56,742 nt of DNA, taken from the NCBI GenBank assembly GCA_905235995.1, contig CAJONI010000043.1:1-56742 (forward strand). The letters run 5' to 3'. The notes under the pieces were generated by a model. The model did no database searches and had not been told where the DNA came from. It saw nothing but the letters and a program-made list of their open reading frames with translations. This document shows positions 32,317-42,506 of the stretch, piece by piece; position 1 is the first letter of the stretch; each line of letters begins with the position of its first letter. Position numbers and translations under genes: made by a program. Source of the DNA: an uncultured Bacteroidales bacterium (GTDB lineage: Bacteria; Bacteroidota; Bacteroidia; Bacteroidales; UBA932).

Positions 32317-34512
32317 TTATAATTGCGGAATCACCCGGCGAAGGTCTTCGGCCAGGGAGGTGTTGTAGCCCTGGGAGAAGTAGACGATGCGTCCGAAGCT
32401 GTCGCAGATGGTCACCACGGGCAGCTGGCGTGACCTGCTCTTGACGCCGGAGCAGAGCATCTCGCGGATCGAGCCGTCTTCATCCTTCTCGATAAGGACG
32501 GGACGCCCCCACTGCTCCAGCATCGGTGCGGCGGCTTCCAGCTGACGGCGGGCGTGCACCGAAGGTTCGTCGCGTTCGCCCAGCACTGCCAGCATGTAGT
32601 AGCCGCGGCCTGTCTGCGGAAGGAAACGGTCGGCGTCCATCGTGCCCAGGACGGAGATACGGTCGTCGGCGCTGCGCATCACCAGCGGGATCTCGACGGT
32701 CTTGCCGGCTTCCACGTTGAAGCACTCCACGTGCGAGAGCACGCTGCCGTCGGCCAGGCGGGTGCCGCTGGTCAGCATGTAATAGCCCTCTTCGAGCTCG
32801 AGCGGGAACACGGACGACCAGGAGTTGTGGTCGGAATCATCGTCGACGGTAAGCAGGTCGGCTGTGCCGTCCGCAATCCTGGAGACGGTGAAGTGGTGGT
32901 AGTATTCGGGATCGCCGCGACCGTCGAGGCGGACCTTCACCGTGCCTTTGGGCGCCGCTTCCAGCTGGGCTCCGCCCGTCAGCGCATCGAGTTTCTCTTC
33001 GAGGCCCATGGCCCGGCAGAGAGCCACGTAGAACACGTCGCGGTTTGCCTTGTCGGCCTTGCGGCTCGTCCACACGTCGATGGGCGACATCCTCAGGCCC
33101 TGGGGATTCATCTCGGTGTCAAGTTCGATGTTCTCATCGACCCAGGCGGCCACTTCCTCGCGGGAACCGAGCGACAGCGCTTCGCCGAAGGTCGCGAAGT
33201 AGGGCTTCAGAGCTTCCAGGCCCACGCGCGGGCAGTCGCGGTCGTGGCGGAAAGTGCCGTCGATGTGGGCGTAGGCGTCTTCCAGCACGTCGAGCGTCAC
33301 GTCGCCGCGGTCCTTGCGGCTGAGCGAGGCGAGCAGGGCGCGGGCGTTGTCGTCGTCGTGGGCGGCCAGGAAGGCGTCGATTACGGCCGCGTTGCCCTTG
33401 GGCCTGGCCTCACGGAAGGCGTCTTCCTCGGCGAAACGCTTCTGGTTGGCGGCAACTTCCTCGGGAGTGGCCTCGGAAGGCAGCGGGTTCTCGGCCGGCG
33501 GAACGATGTCCAGGTCGAGGCCGAAGCATTCTCCGAAAGTGTGGTCGAGCTTCACGGTCGCCTCCTCGCCGCCAATCACGGCGAGGCCGAAGCGGTCGCC
33601 GTCCGAAGCCCAGGCCACCATGTCGCCCAGACCCATGTCGAGCGAAGCCTGGCCCTTGGCGTCGGTAACATATCTGGCCACGGGATAGTACTCGCCGTAG
33701 TTGTAAATCTTGAATTCGATGGAAGCTCCCGCCACGTGCGCACCTTCCTCGTCGACCACGGTGACGGTGCTGCGACGCGCCGGCACATAGCCGCGGATCA
33801 CGTTGATCTCAGTGTAGCAGGGCGTACGCTCGATGACATCCTCGTCGCCGTGGTAATCGCCGGCCACCTTGGTGTGCAGGATCATGGCGCGGGAGACGGG
33901 GGCCGTGAACCAGGCCATGTCAAGCCTGGGCTCGGGCTCGCAGGCGCCCATGAAGTGCCATTTGCCGTCGACGAACACCTCGACCCAGGCGTGGTTGTCG
34001 TCGGTGTGCGCCCAGCGCGGGGTATAGACCTGGCGGGCGGGAATGCCTGCGGCACGGAGCGCGGCCACGGCCAGCGTCGATTCTTCGCCGCAGCGGCCTA
34101 CGCCACGCTGTATGGTCTGAAGCGGGGAGGAGGTGCGGCCGTCGGAAGGCTGGTATGTGGCCATCTCATGGCACCAGTGGTTGATCTCAAGCGCAGCCTC
34201 TTCGAGAGTCATCCCTTCCACGCGCTCGCAGAGCTGGTCGGCATATTCCGTGCGGAAGTCGTCGAGCGGCTCGTTGTTCACGCGCAGCGGCAGCACGAAG
34301 TGGCGGAACTCCCGTTCGGGGACGTTCCATCCCATGCGGTCGCGCACTTCGAGGGTCTTCTCCACATTTGCCCGCCAATACCCGTCGGTCTTGGCCGCCC
34401 TGTCGGGATGCGGCATGGTGGAATAAAGGAAGTTGAGGTACTTGTCGGTCTCGCTCTGGCAGGAAGCCAGCATCAGGATGGCCGAAGAAAGGATCAGCAG
34501 AAAGCGTTTCAT
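32317..34512 (-). CDS. transglutaminase-like lipoprotein
   Basis: A 731-aa lipoprotein: the signal ends in the lipobox MLASC with Cys18. A transglutaminase-like (PF01841-type) domain occupies about 100-190, with catalytic Cys141 in GRCGEES and His174 in NHAWVEVF. After it come beta-rich segments (TVTVVDEEGAHVAGASIEFKI resembles a carboxypeptidase-regulatory-like fold) and a C-terminal region with a thioredoxin-like flavour (LPVVTICDSFGRIVYFSQGYN). Similar large Bacteroidota lipoproteins are annotated as transglutaminase domain proteins with no known substrate. It is one base downstream of the GH92 gene in the same direction, so both are likely co-transcribed; it may act on glycoprotein or peptide parts of the same host or yeast material. 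Confidence 0.82.
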   Translation of the reverse strand: MKRFLLILSSAILMLASCQSETDKYLNFLYSTMPHPDRAAKTDGYWRANVEKTLEVRDRMGWNVPEREFRHFVLPLRVNNEPLDDFRTEYADQLCERVEGMTLEEAALEINHWCHEMATYQPSDGRTSSPLQTIQRGVGRCGEESTLAVAALRAAGIPARQVYTPRWAHTDDNHAWVEVFVDGKWHFMGACEPEPRLDMAWFTAPVSRAMILHTKVAGDYHGDEDVIERTPCYTEINVIRGYVPARRSTVTVVDEEGAHVAGASIEFKIYNYGEYYPVARYVTDAKGQASLDMGLGDMVAWASDGDRFGLAVIGGEEATVKLDHTFGECFGLDLDIVPPAENPLPSEATPEEVAANQKRFAEEDAFREARPKGNAAVIDAFLAAHDDDNARALLASLSRKDRGDVTLDVLEDAYAHIDGTFRHDRDCPRVGLEALKPYFATFGEALSLGSREEVAAWVDENIELDTEMNPQGLRMSPIDVWTSRKADKANRDVFYVALCRAMGLEEKLDALTGGAQLEAAPKGTVKVRLDGRGDPEYYHHFTVSRIADGTADLLTVDDDSDHNSWSSVFPLELEEGYYMLTSGTRLADGSVLSHVECFNVEAGKTVEIPLVMRSADDRISVLGTMDADRFLPQTGRGYYMLAVLGERDEPSVHARRQLEAAAPMLEQWGRPVLIEKDEDGSIREMLCSGVKSRSRQLPVVTICDSFGRIVYFSQGYNTSLAEDLRRVIPQL

Positions 34513-34513
34513 A

Positions 34514-37447
34514 TTATCGTATTGTTACTTCGTCGACAAAGATATGGGCCTGGCCGCCGGCTCCCTGGTGCCATGCGGGCAGGGTGCCGAAGTTGCGGGC
34601 CACGATCTTCACGTAGCGGGCCTCGGCATTGACGCGCTGCAGGAATTCCTCTATCTGGCAGGTGTTGTCCTTAGGGTCGACGTTATGTGTCAGGTGGCCC
34701 TGGAGGGTGAACTTCCTGCCGTCGGTGGAGGTGTAGAACTCGACCCACAGGGGCATGAGTATCCAGGCGCGGGAATCCTGCAGGAAGCGGGCCCTCAGCT
34801 CCGATACCTGCCTTTTCTCGCCCAGGTCGATGATGGCTGCGAACTCGTCGGTCTGGTAGCCCTGCCATCCTCCGAGCCTGAAGTTGGTGTTGCCCCGGAT
34901 GCCGTCGACTATCGCCCTGTCGCCTCCGGCGGAATAGGTCCTGCTGTAGGGATGCAGGATTTCTACCGTGAAGTCGTTGTCCGCCTGGAAGAGGGTGGTC
35001 TCGGTGGAGTGGCTGTGGTTGCCTATGGCGTCGGTGCAGTAGGCGGATATCGTGCAGTTGCGGGATATCGTCAGGGGACGCACATACTTTTCATAATCTA
35101 CAGGCGCAGTCCTGCCTTCGGGAACGATCTTGTACCAGATGGTGTAGGAAGGGTCCGCCGCCTCGATCTCCACGCGGGTGAAGGTCTTGAACACGGGATT
35201 GTCGACGCGGAAGGCCGGATTCTCCACAATCGTGTGTTCTATCCTCTGGACGGGACGGTCGGCCGCCGCGGCTCCGAACAGGGGGTTGGGCTCCTCCGCC
35301 ATGCCGAGCACGAAGGTCGAGCCCTGGGCTATGTCTTCCCAGCGGATGAAGGAGCTCCGGTAGGGGATTCCGTCGCGCATCACATGCGATATGTAGGGAT
35401 TCTGCCTGTCTGCACGGGGTGCCAGCAGGCTGAAGTCGGTGCCGTCTTCGAGATGCACCACTGCGCTCTTGAACATGGGAGAGCCGAACACGTAGTAGTC
35501 TGCGCCCGGGGTCACGGGATAGAAGCCGAGTGCGCTCATCACGTACCATGCGGACATCTGGCCGCAGTCCTCGTTGCCGCACAGGCCGTCGGGCTCGGAG
35601 GTGAAGAGCTCGTCCATGATCTGCCTGACCACACGCTGGGTCTTCCAGGGGACTCCGACATAGGAATACAGATATGCGATGTGATGGCTGGGCTCGTTGC
35701 CCTGGGCGTACTGGCCTATCATGCCCGTCATGTCGGCCACTTTCCAGGCTCCGCCCGTCTCGCTAGAGGAGCTGAACAGTTCGTCGAGCCAATCCTCCAT
35801 CGAATTGTCGCCGCCGCAGGCGTCGACCAGTCCGTTGACATCCTGCTGCACATGGAAGGAATACTGCCAGGAATTGGCTTCGGTGTAGTGGACGTTGACA
35901 TCGGAAGGATTGAAAGGTTCGAGCCAGATGCCGTTCACGCGGGGACGCATGAAGCCCGTGGACCGGTCGTAAAGGTTGCGCCACGACTGTGCCCGCTCCA
36001 GATACTCCTCCTCGACGACAGGGTCGCCGGCCTTGGCTGCGACCTGTGCGATGCACCAGTCGTCAAGGGCGTATTCCAGGGTCTTGGACACCGATTCCGC
36101 TTCCAGGTCGGCAAGCACGAGCCCGTTGTCGCGGTACACTCCGATGCCGAATTCGTCGCGGTTCGACGTGGCTACGAGGGCCTGCAGCGCTTTCTTCAGG
36201 TCGAAGCCGGTGATGCCCCTGGCCACCGCGTCGGCGATCATGGGAGCGGAACTGTAGCCGATCATGCAGTTGGTCTCATAGCCGCAGAGTTCCCAGACCG
36301 GCAGTTTTCCGGCCTCGTCGTAGATCGACAGCATGGACTTGATGAAATCGACGGTGCGCTCCCTCTCAATGATGTTGAGCAGCGGGTGGAGGGTGCGGTA
36401 GGTGTCCCAGAGGGAGAAGATATGGTAGCGGTCGAAGTCCTTGGCCAGATGGACCTTGCGGTCCATGCCCCGGTACTCGCCGTTGATGTCGGAGTAGAGG
36501 CTGGGGGAGATGGCGGCGTGGTAGAGCGCGGTGTAGAACACGCGCATCGCCTCGGGATCGCCTTCCACCTCGATCTTCGAAAGGAATTTCTCCCATTCGC
36601 GGTGCGTCGTCTCGCGCATGAGGTCGAAGGCGAAGATGCCCTGCTGCTTCCATGAGCTTTCAGACTCCAGGTTGGCTTTGGCATTGGTCTTCGACACGGA
36701 GGATATGCCAGTCTGCACCACCAGCTCGCGGGCACGCGAACGTCCCTGGCTGGGGCCGAAGGTCAGGATCGCAGTGGCGCCCGTCGGCTTGTCTTCGATG
36801 CGGCATTCGACTATGGGGCGGGAGAAGGTCATGTAGAAGTAGACCACCTGGTCGTTGGCCCAGGATTGGGAGTTGCGGTGGCCTTCGACCGCGAATTTGC
36901 CGGCCTGCAGCAGGCTGGAGGAGAGCACGCGGTCGCGGGGGCCGAGATCGATGACCAGCTGCGGGGTGGCGTCCTTGGGATAGGTGTAGCGGTGCATGCC
37001 CACGCGGCGGCCCACCGTCAGTTCGGCGTCCACGTTCCAGCGGTCGAGATGCACGGAATAATAGCCTGGTGAAGCAGTTTCGCGGGAATGCGAGAAGGGT
37101 GATTCGTAGGCGGATTCCTCGACGGGTCCCTGGAATCCCGTGACCGGCATCACGCGTATGTCGCAGAGGTCGGCGCAGCCGGTGCCGTTGAGGTGGGTGT
37201 GGCTGAAGCCCTTGATGACGGTGTCGCTGTAGTGGTAGCCGGAGCATCCGTCCCAGTTGTCTTCGCGGGTGTCGGGGCTCAGCTGCACCATGCCGAAGGG
37301 GTAGGTCGCCCCGGGGAAGGTGTGGCCGTGGAAGTCGGTACCGACGAAGGGATTTACGTAATCGGCATATTTCTTGTTTTGAGTGCGTGCCGGAAGAAGC
37401 ATCGGTACGCAAACCAGGATTGACAGTATGAGGACGAGCTTTTTCAT
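34514..37447 (-). CDS. GH92 alpha-1,2-mannosidase with accessory domains
   Basis: A 977-aa exported glycoside hydrolase. A signal peptide (1-21) is followed by the GH92 N-terminal domain YVNPFVGTDFHGHTFPGA and the catalytic (alpha/alpha)6 domain, including GNEDCGQMSAWYVMSALGFYPVTPG and YVFGSPMFK. After the GH92 core there is a chitobiase C-terminal-like segment (IWYKI ... ISAYCTDAIGNHS) and a final F5/8-type C (galactose-binding-like) domain ending YVKIVARN. The extra domains suggest carbohydrate binding at the cell surface or in the periplasm. The ATG at 37447 is chosen for its clean signal peptide; the frame continues 25 codons upstream. With the GH125 at 2-2503 this makes two mannosidase families in the window, consistent with alpha-mannan or N-glycan use. 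Confidence 0.92.
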   Translation of the reverse strand: MKKLVLILSILVCVPMLLPARTQNKKYADYVNPFVGTDFHGHTFPGATYPFGMVQLSPDTREDNWDGCSGYHYSDTVIKGFSHTHLNGTGCADLCDIRVMPVTGFQGPVEESAYESPFSHSRETASPGYYSVHLDRWNVDAELTVGRRVGMHRYTYPKDATPQLVIDLGPRDRVLSSSLLQAGKFAVEGHRNSQSWANDQVVYFYMTFSRPIVECRIEDKPTGATAILTFGPSQGRSRARELVVQTGISSVSKTNAKANLESESSWKQQGIFAFDLMRETTHREWEKFLSKIEVEGDPEAMRVFYTALYHAAISPSLYSDINGEYRGMDRKVHLAKDFDRYHIFSLWDTYRTLHPLLNIIERERTVDFIKSMLSIYDEAGKLPVWELCGYETNCMIGYSSAPMIADAVARGITGFDLKKALQALVATSNRDEFGIGVYRDNGLVLADLEAESVSKTLEYALDDWCIAQVAAKAGDPVVEEEYLERAQSWRNLYDRSTGFMRPRVNGIWLEPFNPSDVNVHYTEANSWQYSFHVQQDVNGLVDACGGDNSMEDWLDELFSSSSETGGAWKVADMTGMIGQYAQGNEPSHHIAYLYSYVGVPWKTQRVVRQIMDELFTSEPDGLCGNEDCGQMSAWYVMSALGFYPVTPGADYYVFGSPMFKSAVVHLEDGTDFSLLAPRADRQNPYISHVMRDGIPYRSSFIRWEDIAQGSTFVLGMAEEPNPLFGAAAADRPVQRIEHTIVENPAFRVDNPVFKTFTRVEIEAADPSYTIWYKIVPEGRTAPVDYEKYVRPLTISRNCTISAYCTDAIGNHSHSTETTLFQADNDFTVEILHPYSRTYSAGGDRAIVDGIRGNTNFRLGGWQGYQTDEFAAIIDLGEKRQVSELRARFLQDSRAWILMPLWVEFYTSTDGRKFTLQGHLTHNVDPKDNTCQIEEFLQRVNAEARYVKIVARNFGTLPAWHQGAGGQAHIFVDEVTIR

Positions 37448-37453
37448 AGGTTG

Positions 37454-37481
37454 TAAAATTAGTCCTTTTTTATTAATTTTA
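37454..37481. promoter_or_regulatory. divergent promoter region between GH92 and DUF4831-like genes
   Basis: TAATTTTA at 37474-37481 (+ strand) and TAATTTTA on the - strand (37454-37461) are one-mismatch versions of TAnnTTTG facing opposite ways in the 53-bp gap. Confidence 0.35.
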
Positions 37482-37500
37482 CGGAATAAATGCGACGAAA

Positions 37501-38529
37501 ATGAAAAGAACCCTCTCCGCACTGGCCCTGGTCCTGCTCGCCATCCCTTCGCTGGCGCAGACCTCGGCCGTCATATACAGCCTGCCCCGCACCACCATCC
37601 GCATCGAGGCAGAAGCCCGGACCGACCGTTTCACCGCCGGGCCTTATGCGTCATATGCAGAGAAGTATTTCGGGGTGCCCGCCCCGACCGGCAACTCCAC
37701 CACCTGCACCCTCCAGGAGATTTCCCTGACGCCGTATGTCGAAGCCGATCCCCAGGCCCGCTACACCATCTCTCTCTCGGAACGCGGTTCAGCTGCATTC
37801 CTGCAGCTTTGCTCGCAGGGTCTGGTGATGATGTCCGACAACTTTACCGGCAGGCCCGCCGCATGGCGCTTCCTTCCCCAGGAAGGAGCCGCCCCCTTTG
37901 AAGGGATCGAACCCTCGGGCAGCCTAGGCAAGGAAACCACCACCCTCTACAAGGCCGTACGTACGGACGAGGGCTATGAGCGCGTGCCCGTGACCCAGGA
38001 AGACACTGTCGAGAAATCGCCCGACCGCAAGGCCGCCGACGCCGCTGCAGCCATTGTCAGCCTGCGTGAGAAGCGTCAGCAGATAGCCACGGGCGACACC
38101 GACGCCACCTTCAGCGGCGAGGCTCTCCAGGCCGCGATCGACGAGATCAAGCGTCTGGAAGAACGCTATCTCGCCCTGTTCTACGGCCAGCATGAGATCT
38201 CCGTGGAAAAGAAGGTCTTCGACGTCACCCCGGTCCCGGGAGAGAAGGGTCTTCGCGCCACCGCTTTCCGCATCTCCGACAGGAAAGGCCTGCTCCCTGC
38301 CTCGGTAAATGAAGGCAAGCCGGTCAACATTGAATTTGTCATCGAACAGCTTTCCGAGGCCGAAGGCTCCGCCGACCGCAGCAAGGAGACCCTGGTCCAC
38401 TACCGCATCCCCGCCGTCACCCGTTGCCGCCTGAGTTTCGACGGAGAACTCCTGCTCGAGAGCAGGATTCCGGTATACCAGCTCGGAGAAGAGAGTACCA
38501 TCCCTCTGAACGTATTGATAGCCAGATAA
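37501..38529 (+). CDS. DUF4831-like exported protein
   Basis: A 342-aa protein with a signal peptide (1-20, ending SLAQ). The mature part begins IYSLPRTTIRIEAEARTDRFTAGPYASYAEKYFG, the pattern of Bacteroidota DUF4831 proteins, and has a central segment with KAADAAAAIVSLREKRQQIATG. No catalytic motif or lipobox is visible. Function unknown. It is divergent from GH92 and 22 bp upstream of pepD in the same direction. Confidence 0.75.
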   Translation: MKRTLSALALVLLAIPSLAQTSAVIYSLPRTTIRIEAEARTDRFTAGPYASYAEKYFGVPAPTGNSTTCTLQEISLTPYVEADPQARYTISLSERGSAAFLQLCSQGLVMMSDNFTGRPAAWRFLPQEGAAPFEGIEPSGSLGKETTTLYKAVRTDEGYERVPVTQEDTVEKSPDRKAADAAAAIVSLREKRQQIATGDTDATFSGEALQAAIDEIKRLEERYLALFYGQHEISVEKKVFDVTPVPGEKGLRATAFRISDRKGLLPASVNEGKPVNIEFVIEQLSEAEGSADRSKETLVHYRIPAVTRCRLSFDGELLLESRIPVYQLGEESTIPLNVLIAR

Positions 38530-38551
38530 TAATCATAAAAAACATAAAGTC

Positions 38552-40021
38552 ATGCCTATTCGCAAATTAGAGCCCAGGAGCGTTTGGAACAATTTCTATT
38601 CGCTCACCCAGATTCCCCGCCCGTCCGGACATACGCAGAAAGTCGCCAAATTCCTGGTCCAGTTCGGAAAAGACCTCGGCCTGGAGTCCTTCCAGGACGA
38701 ATGCGGCAACGTCATCATCCGCAAACCCGCCACGCCCGGCATGGAAGACCGCAAGGGCATCGTGATGCAGGCCCATATGGACATGGTCCCGCAGAAGAAC
38801 AACGACAAGAAGCACGACTTCACGAAAGACCCCATCGAGACCGTCATAGTCGAGCATGAGGACGGCCCGTGGGTGCACGCCAACGGCACGACCCTCGGCG
38901 CTGATGACGGCCTTGGCATCGCCGCCGCAATGTCGGTGCTCGAGTCCAAGACCCTGAAGCACGGCCCCCTGGAAGCCCTCTTCACTGTCGACGAGGAGAC
39001 TCGCATGGTTGGAGCCAAGGCCCTCAAGCCCAACGTGCTGAAGGGCGATATCCTGCTCAACCTCGACTCAGAGACCGAAGGCGAGCTCTACGTGGGCTGC
39101 GCCGGCGGACTTGACGCCAACGTCACCATGAAATTCAGGGAAGCCCCCATGCCCAAGGGTTACGAGGCCTTCAGGATCGTCGTCACCGGCCTGCGCGGCG
39201 GCCACTCCGGCATGGAGATCAACGAAGGGCGCGGCAACGCCAACAAGGTAATGGCCCGCGTGCTGCTGCCCATGGTCCGTAAGCTCAAGGGCAAGCTGAT
39301 AAGCTTCAACGGCGGCAACATGCGCAACGCCATTCCGCGCGAGGCGGAAGCCATCATCGCCCTGCCTGCTGCCAAGAAGGATACTGCCGGAAAGCTCGTC
39401 GCTGACACCCTGGCCACCCTCCGCTCCGAGCTGGCGGCCATCGACCCCAACGTGTCGATCACCTTCGCTCCCGCGCCGGGCAAACATAAGACCGTCATGG
39501 CAGGCACCGCAGGCCTCAAGCTCCTGCAGGCCATCTACGCCTGCCCCAACAACGTCGACCGCATGAGCCTGGAAGTGAAGGATCTCGTGGAGACCTCCAA
39601 CAACCTGGCCATAGTCAAGACAGAAAAAGGCGTTGTGGAGATCAAGACCCTGCTGCGCGGTTCGACCGACTCCCTGAAGGATGACCTGGCCGAAGCCGTG
39701 CGCTGCGCCTTCGAGCTTGCCGGCGGCAAGGTGTTCTTCGACGGTGGCTACTCCGGCTGGAGCCCCAACATGAAGTCGCCCATCCTCAAGACCATGAAGG
39801 AGCAGTACAAGAAGCTCTTCGGCAAGGAGCCGGCCGTGATGGCCATCCACGCCGGTCTCGAGTGCGGCATCCTGGCGGGCGCCTACCCGCAGTGGGACAT
39901 GATCTCCTGCGGCCCGACCCTCAAGTCGCCCCACTCCCCGGACGAGCGCGCCAACATCGCCTCAGTCGACAAATGGTGGACCTTCATCCAGGCCGTCATC
40001 GAAGACGCTCCAAAGAAATAA
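38552..40021 (+). CDS. pepD: aminoacyl-histidine dipeptidase (M20C family)
   Basis: A 489-aa zinc peptidase that cleaves Xaa-His and other dipeptides in the cytoplasm. M20 metal-binding blocks are intact: QAHMDMVPQ, GADDGLGIAAA, VDEETRMVGA, LDSETEGELYVGCAGG and HAGLECGILAG. The typical lid-domain segment GGHSGMEINEGRGNAN is present. Length is as expected, with no signal peptide. It converges on the ATP synthase operon with a 16-bp gap. Confidence 0.96.
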   Translation: MPIRKLEPRSVWNNFYSLTQIPRPSGHTQKVAKFLVQFGKDLGLESFQDECGNVIIRKPATPGMEDRKGIVMQAHMDMVPQKNNDKKHDFTKDPIETVIVEHEDGPWVHANGTTLGADDGLGIAAAMSVLESKTLKHGPLEALFTVDEETRMVGAKALKPNVLKGDILLNLDSETEGELYVGCAGGLDANVTMKFREAPMPKGYEAFRIVVTGLRGGHSGMEINEGRGNANKVMARVLLPMVRKLKGKLISFNGGNMRNAIPREAEAIIALPAAKKDTAGKLVADTLATLRSELAAIDPNVSITFAPAPGKHKTVMAGTAGLKLLQAIYACPNNVDRMSLEVKDLVETSNNLAIVKTEKGVVEIKTLLRGSTDSLKDDLAEAVRCAFELAGGKVFFDGGYSGWSPNMKSPILKTMKEQYKKLFGKEPAVMAIHAGLECGILAGAYPQWDMISCGPTLKSPHSPDERANIASVDKWWTFIQAVIEDAPKK

Positions 40022-40037
40022 GCGGAGTAAATAAACT

Positions 40038-40913
40038 TTAAGCAAGGCTGCCGCCAACGATGTCCAGCAGTTCGCTGGTAATTGCCTGCTGGCGGCGCTT
40101 GTTGTATTCGAGGGTGAGCTGCCCGATCAGCTCCTCGGCGTTGTCGCTGGCCAGCTGCATGGCCACCGTGCGGGCGGCCTGCTCTGCGGCAAAGCTGTCC
40201 ATCATCACGGTATACAGCTTGAGCAGCAGTACTTTGGGCAGCAGCGACTCGACCACTTCCTTGCGTCCGGGCTCCACTATGAGATCCTCTTCCGAGGCCC
40301 TGGCGGAGCTTTCAGGCAGCACGAGCGGGAGGTAGGTTTCCCGCACCGGCGGCTGCGCAGCGTTCGACTTGTAGTGGTTGTAGAGCAGGACTACGCGTCC
40401 GATCTCACCTTTGACGAAGCGTTCGATAAGCTGCTGCGCGAGCTGTGCGGCAGGTTCGTATGCAGGCTTGTCGAGAAGGTACGAGGCGTCGAGCAGGGGC
40501 TTGACGCCCACCTTCCTGCAGGCCTCGGCTATCTTCTTTCCTATGGCATAGACGTCGATCTGTTCGCGGGTGATCCCTTCTGCCTGGAGGGCGTCAAGCT
40601 CGTTCAGGAAGGATTTCACCGCGGTGGCGTTGAAACCGCCGCACAGGGATGCGTTGGAAGAGAAGGCCACGACTGCCACCCTCGGGCTCGTCCCGGTGTT
40701 GAGGAGCGGCGATTCCAGCGAAGACCGGACTCCTTCTCCGGCAAGCAGGTTGCCTAGGATGCCGTGCAGCTTCTCATGGTAGGGAAGCATGCCGGCTATG
40801 GCCTGCTGGGCGCGGTGCAGCTTCGCCGCCGCGACCATCTTCATGGCCGAGGTGATCTGCAGCGTGCTCTTCACGGAGCCGATCCGGGTCTTTGTTTCCT
40901 TGAGCGAGGGCAT
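40038..40913 (-). CDS. atpG: ATP synthase F1 gamma subunit
   Basis: A 291-aa central stalk subunit. The N-terminal MPSLKETKTRIGSVKSTLQITSAMKMVAAAKLHRAQ and C-terminal KLYTVMMDSFAAEQAARTVAMQLASDNAEELIGQLTLEYNKRRQQAIT ... LLDIVGG helices are typical. It is the last gene of the operon, 6 bp after atpA. Confidence 0.97.
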   Translation of the reverse strand: MPSLKETKTRIGSVKSTLQITSAMKMVAAAKLHRAQQAIAGMLPYHEKLHGILGNLLAGEGVRSSLESPLLNTGTSPRVAVVAFSSNASLCGGFNATAVKSFLNELDALQAEGITREQIDVYAIGKKIAEACRKVGVKPLLDASYLLDKPAYEPAAQLAQQLIERFVKGEIGRVVLLYNHYKSNAAQPPVRETYLPLVLPESSARASEEDLIVEPGRKEVVESLLPKVLLLKLYTVMMDSFAAEQAARTVAMQLASDNAEELIGQLTLEYNKRRQQAITSELLDIVGGSLA

Positions 40914-40919
40914 CGGCTG

Positions 40920-42506
40920 CTAGGCGTTGAGGGTCTTTACGATTTCCGCGGCTACACTCCGGATGGTGTCGGTGATTACGTCGTTGATGACGCCCCTGGC
41001 CAGCGGGTCGATCACGTCGGCCCTGTGGTCGGAGCGCATCTTCTCGAGGAAGCGCTTCTGGAATTCAGGTACCTGGGACACGGAGATGTCCTTCATCAGG
41101 GCATTGGTGCCGCAATAGAGTATGGCCACCTGCTCGCCCACCGGCATCGGGGCGTATTGCGGCTGGATGAGCAGCACGTTGTTCTTGCGGCCCTTGTCGA
41201 TGGTCAGGCTGGTGACGGTGTCCATGTCGCTCGAAAACTTGGTGAACGATTCGAGCTCGCGGTACTGCGCCTGGTCGATCTTCAGGGTACCGGCCACCTT
41301 CTTCATGCTCTTCACCTGGGCGCTGCCGCCTACACGGGAAACGCTGATACCCACGTTGATGGCGGGGCGGAAGCCCTGGTTGAAGAGGTCGGTCTCGAGG
41401 AATATCTGGCCGTCGGTGATCGAGATCACGTTGGTCGGGATGTAGGCCGAAACGTCGCCGGCCTGGGTCTCGATGATGGGAAGTGCGGTGAGCGAACCGC
41501 CGCCGCGCACCTTGCCCTTCAGGCTGGCTGGCAGGTCGTTCATGGTCTCTGCCACTTCCTGCTGCTCGATGATCTTCGCTGCACGCTCCAGCAGGCGGGA
41601 GTGGAGGTAGAAGATATCGCCCGGATAGGCCTCGCGGCCGGAGGGGCGGCGCAGGATCAGCGACACCTCGCGGTAGGCCACTGCCTGCTTTGAGAGGTCG
41701 TCGTAGACCACGAGGGCGTGGCGGCCCGTGTCGCGGAAATACTCGCCTATGGCTGCGCCCGCGAAGGGGGCGTAATACTGGAGTGCGGCGGGTTCGGCTG
41801 CGGTGGCGGCGACCACGATGGTGTAGTCCATGGCTCCCTTCTCGCGAAGGACGTTGACTATGCTGGCTACCGTGGAGCCTTTCTGGCCAATCGCCACGTA
41901 GATGCAGTAGACAGGCTTGCCGGCTTCAAAGTTGGCTCTCTGGTTGATGATAGTGTCGATGGCGATGGCCGTCTTGCCGGTCTGGCGGTCGCCGATGATC
42001 AGTTCCCTCTGGCCACGGCCGATGGGGATCATGGCGTCGACGGCTTTCAGGCCCGTCTGCAGCGGCTCGTTGACCGGCTGGCGGAAGATCACGCCCGGAG
42101 CTTTTCGCTCGAGCGGCATCTCGACCAGGTCGCCGACTATCTCGCCGCCTCCGTCGATGGGGACGCCAAGCGGGTTGACCACTCGCCCGACCATCTTCTC
42201 GCCCACGTTGATGGAGGCGATGTGGCCGGTGCGGCGGGCGGTCATGCCCTCCTTCACCTTTTCTGTCGATCCGAGCAGCACTGCTCCTACGTTGTCCTCC
42301 TCGAGGTTCATCACCACTGCCATCACGCCGCTCTCGAACTCGATGAGTTCTCCGGCCTCGGCATTGGAGAGTCCGAAGAGGCGGACCACGCCGTCGTGGA
42401 CCTGCAATACCTGTCCCACCTCTTCATAGCGGGCTTCGATGTTGATGTCGTGGAGTTGTTTGAGCAGCAGCTCGGATATTTCACTTGCTTTCAGATTGTC
42501 AACCAT
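40920..42506 (-). CDS. atpA: ATP synthase F1 alpha subunit
   Basis: A 528-aa nucleotide-binding subunit of the catalytic ring. Walker A GDRQTGKT lies at 172-179, with IGRGQRELI just before it. The family segment [17 protein letters not shown] is present. Its start overlaps the atpH stop by 8 bp. Length is slightly above the usual 500-515 aa, with the extra residues near [21 protein letters not shown] being normal. Confidence 0.98.
   Translation of the reverse strand: MVDNLKASEISELLLKQLHDINIEARYEEVGQVLQVHDGVVRLFGLSNAEAGELIEFESGVMAVVMNLEEDNVGAVLLGSTEKVKEGMTARRTGHIASINVGEKMVGRVVNPLGVPIDGGGEIVGDLVEMPLERKAPGVIFRQPVNEPLQTGLKAVDAMIPIGRGQRELIIGDRQTGKTAIAIDTIINQRANFEAGKPVYCIYVAIGQKGSTVASIVNVLREKGAMDYTIVVAATAAEPAALQYYAPFAGAAIGEYFRDTGRHALVVYDDLSKQAVAYREVSLILRRPSGREAYPGDIFYLHSRLLERAAKIIEQQEVAETMNDLPASLKGKVRGGGSLTALPIIETQAGDVSAYIPTNVISITDGQIFLETDLFNQGFRPAINVGISVSRVGGSAQVKSMKKVAGTLKIDQAQYRELESFTKFSSDMDTVTSLTIDKGRKNNVLLIQPQYAPMPVGEQVAILYCGTNALMKDISVSQVPEFQKRFLEKMRSDHRADVIDPLARGVINDVITDTIRSVAAEIVKTLNA

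Noticed and set aside
32554-36655. Very long + strand frames (692 and 740 aa) opposite the transglutaminase and GH92 genes
   Set aside because: Their products are rich in Gly, Val, His and Arg without domain pattern; the - strand genes have signal peptides and catalytic motifs, so these are shadows.
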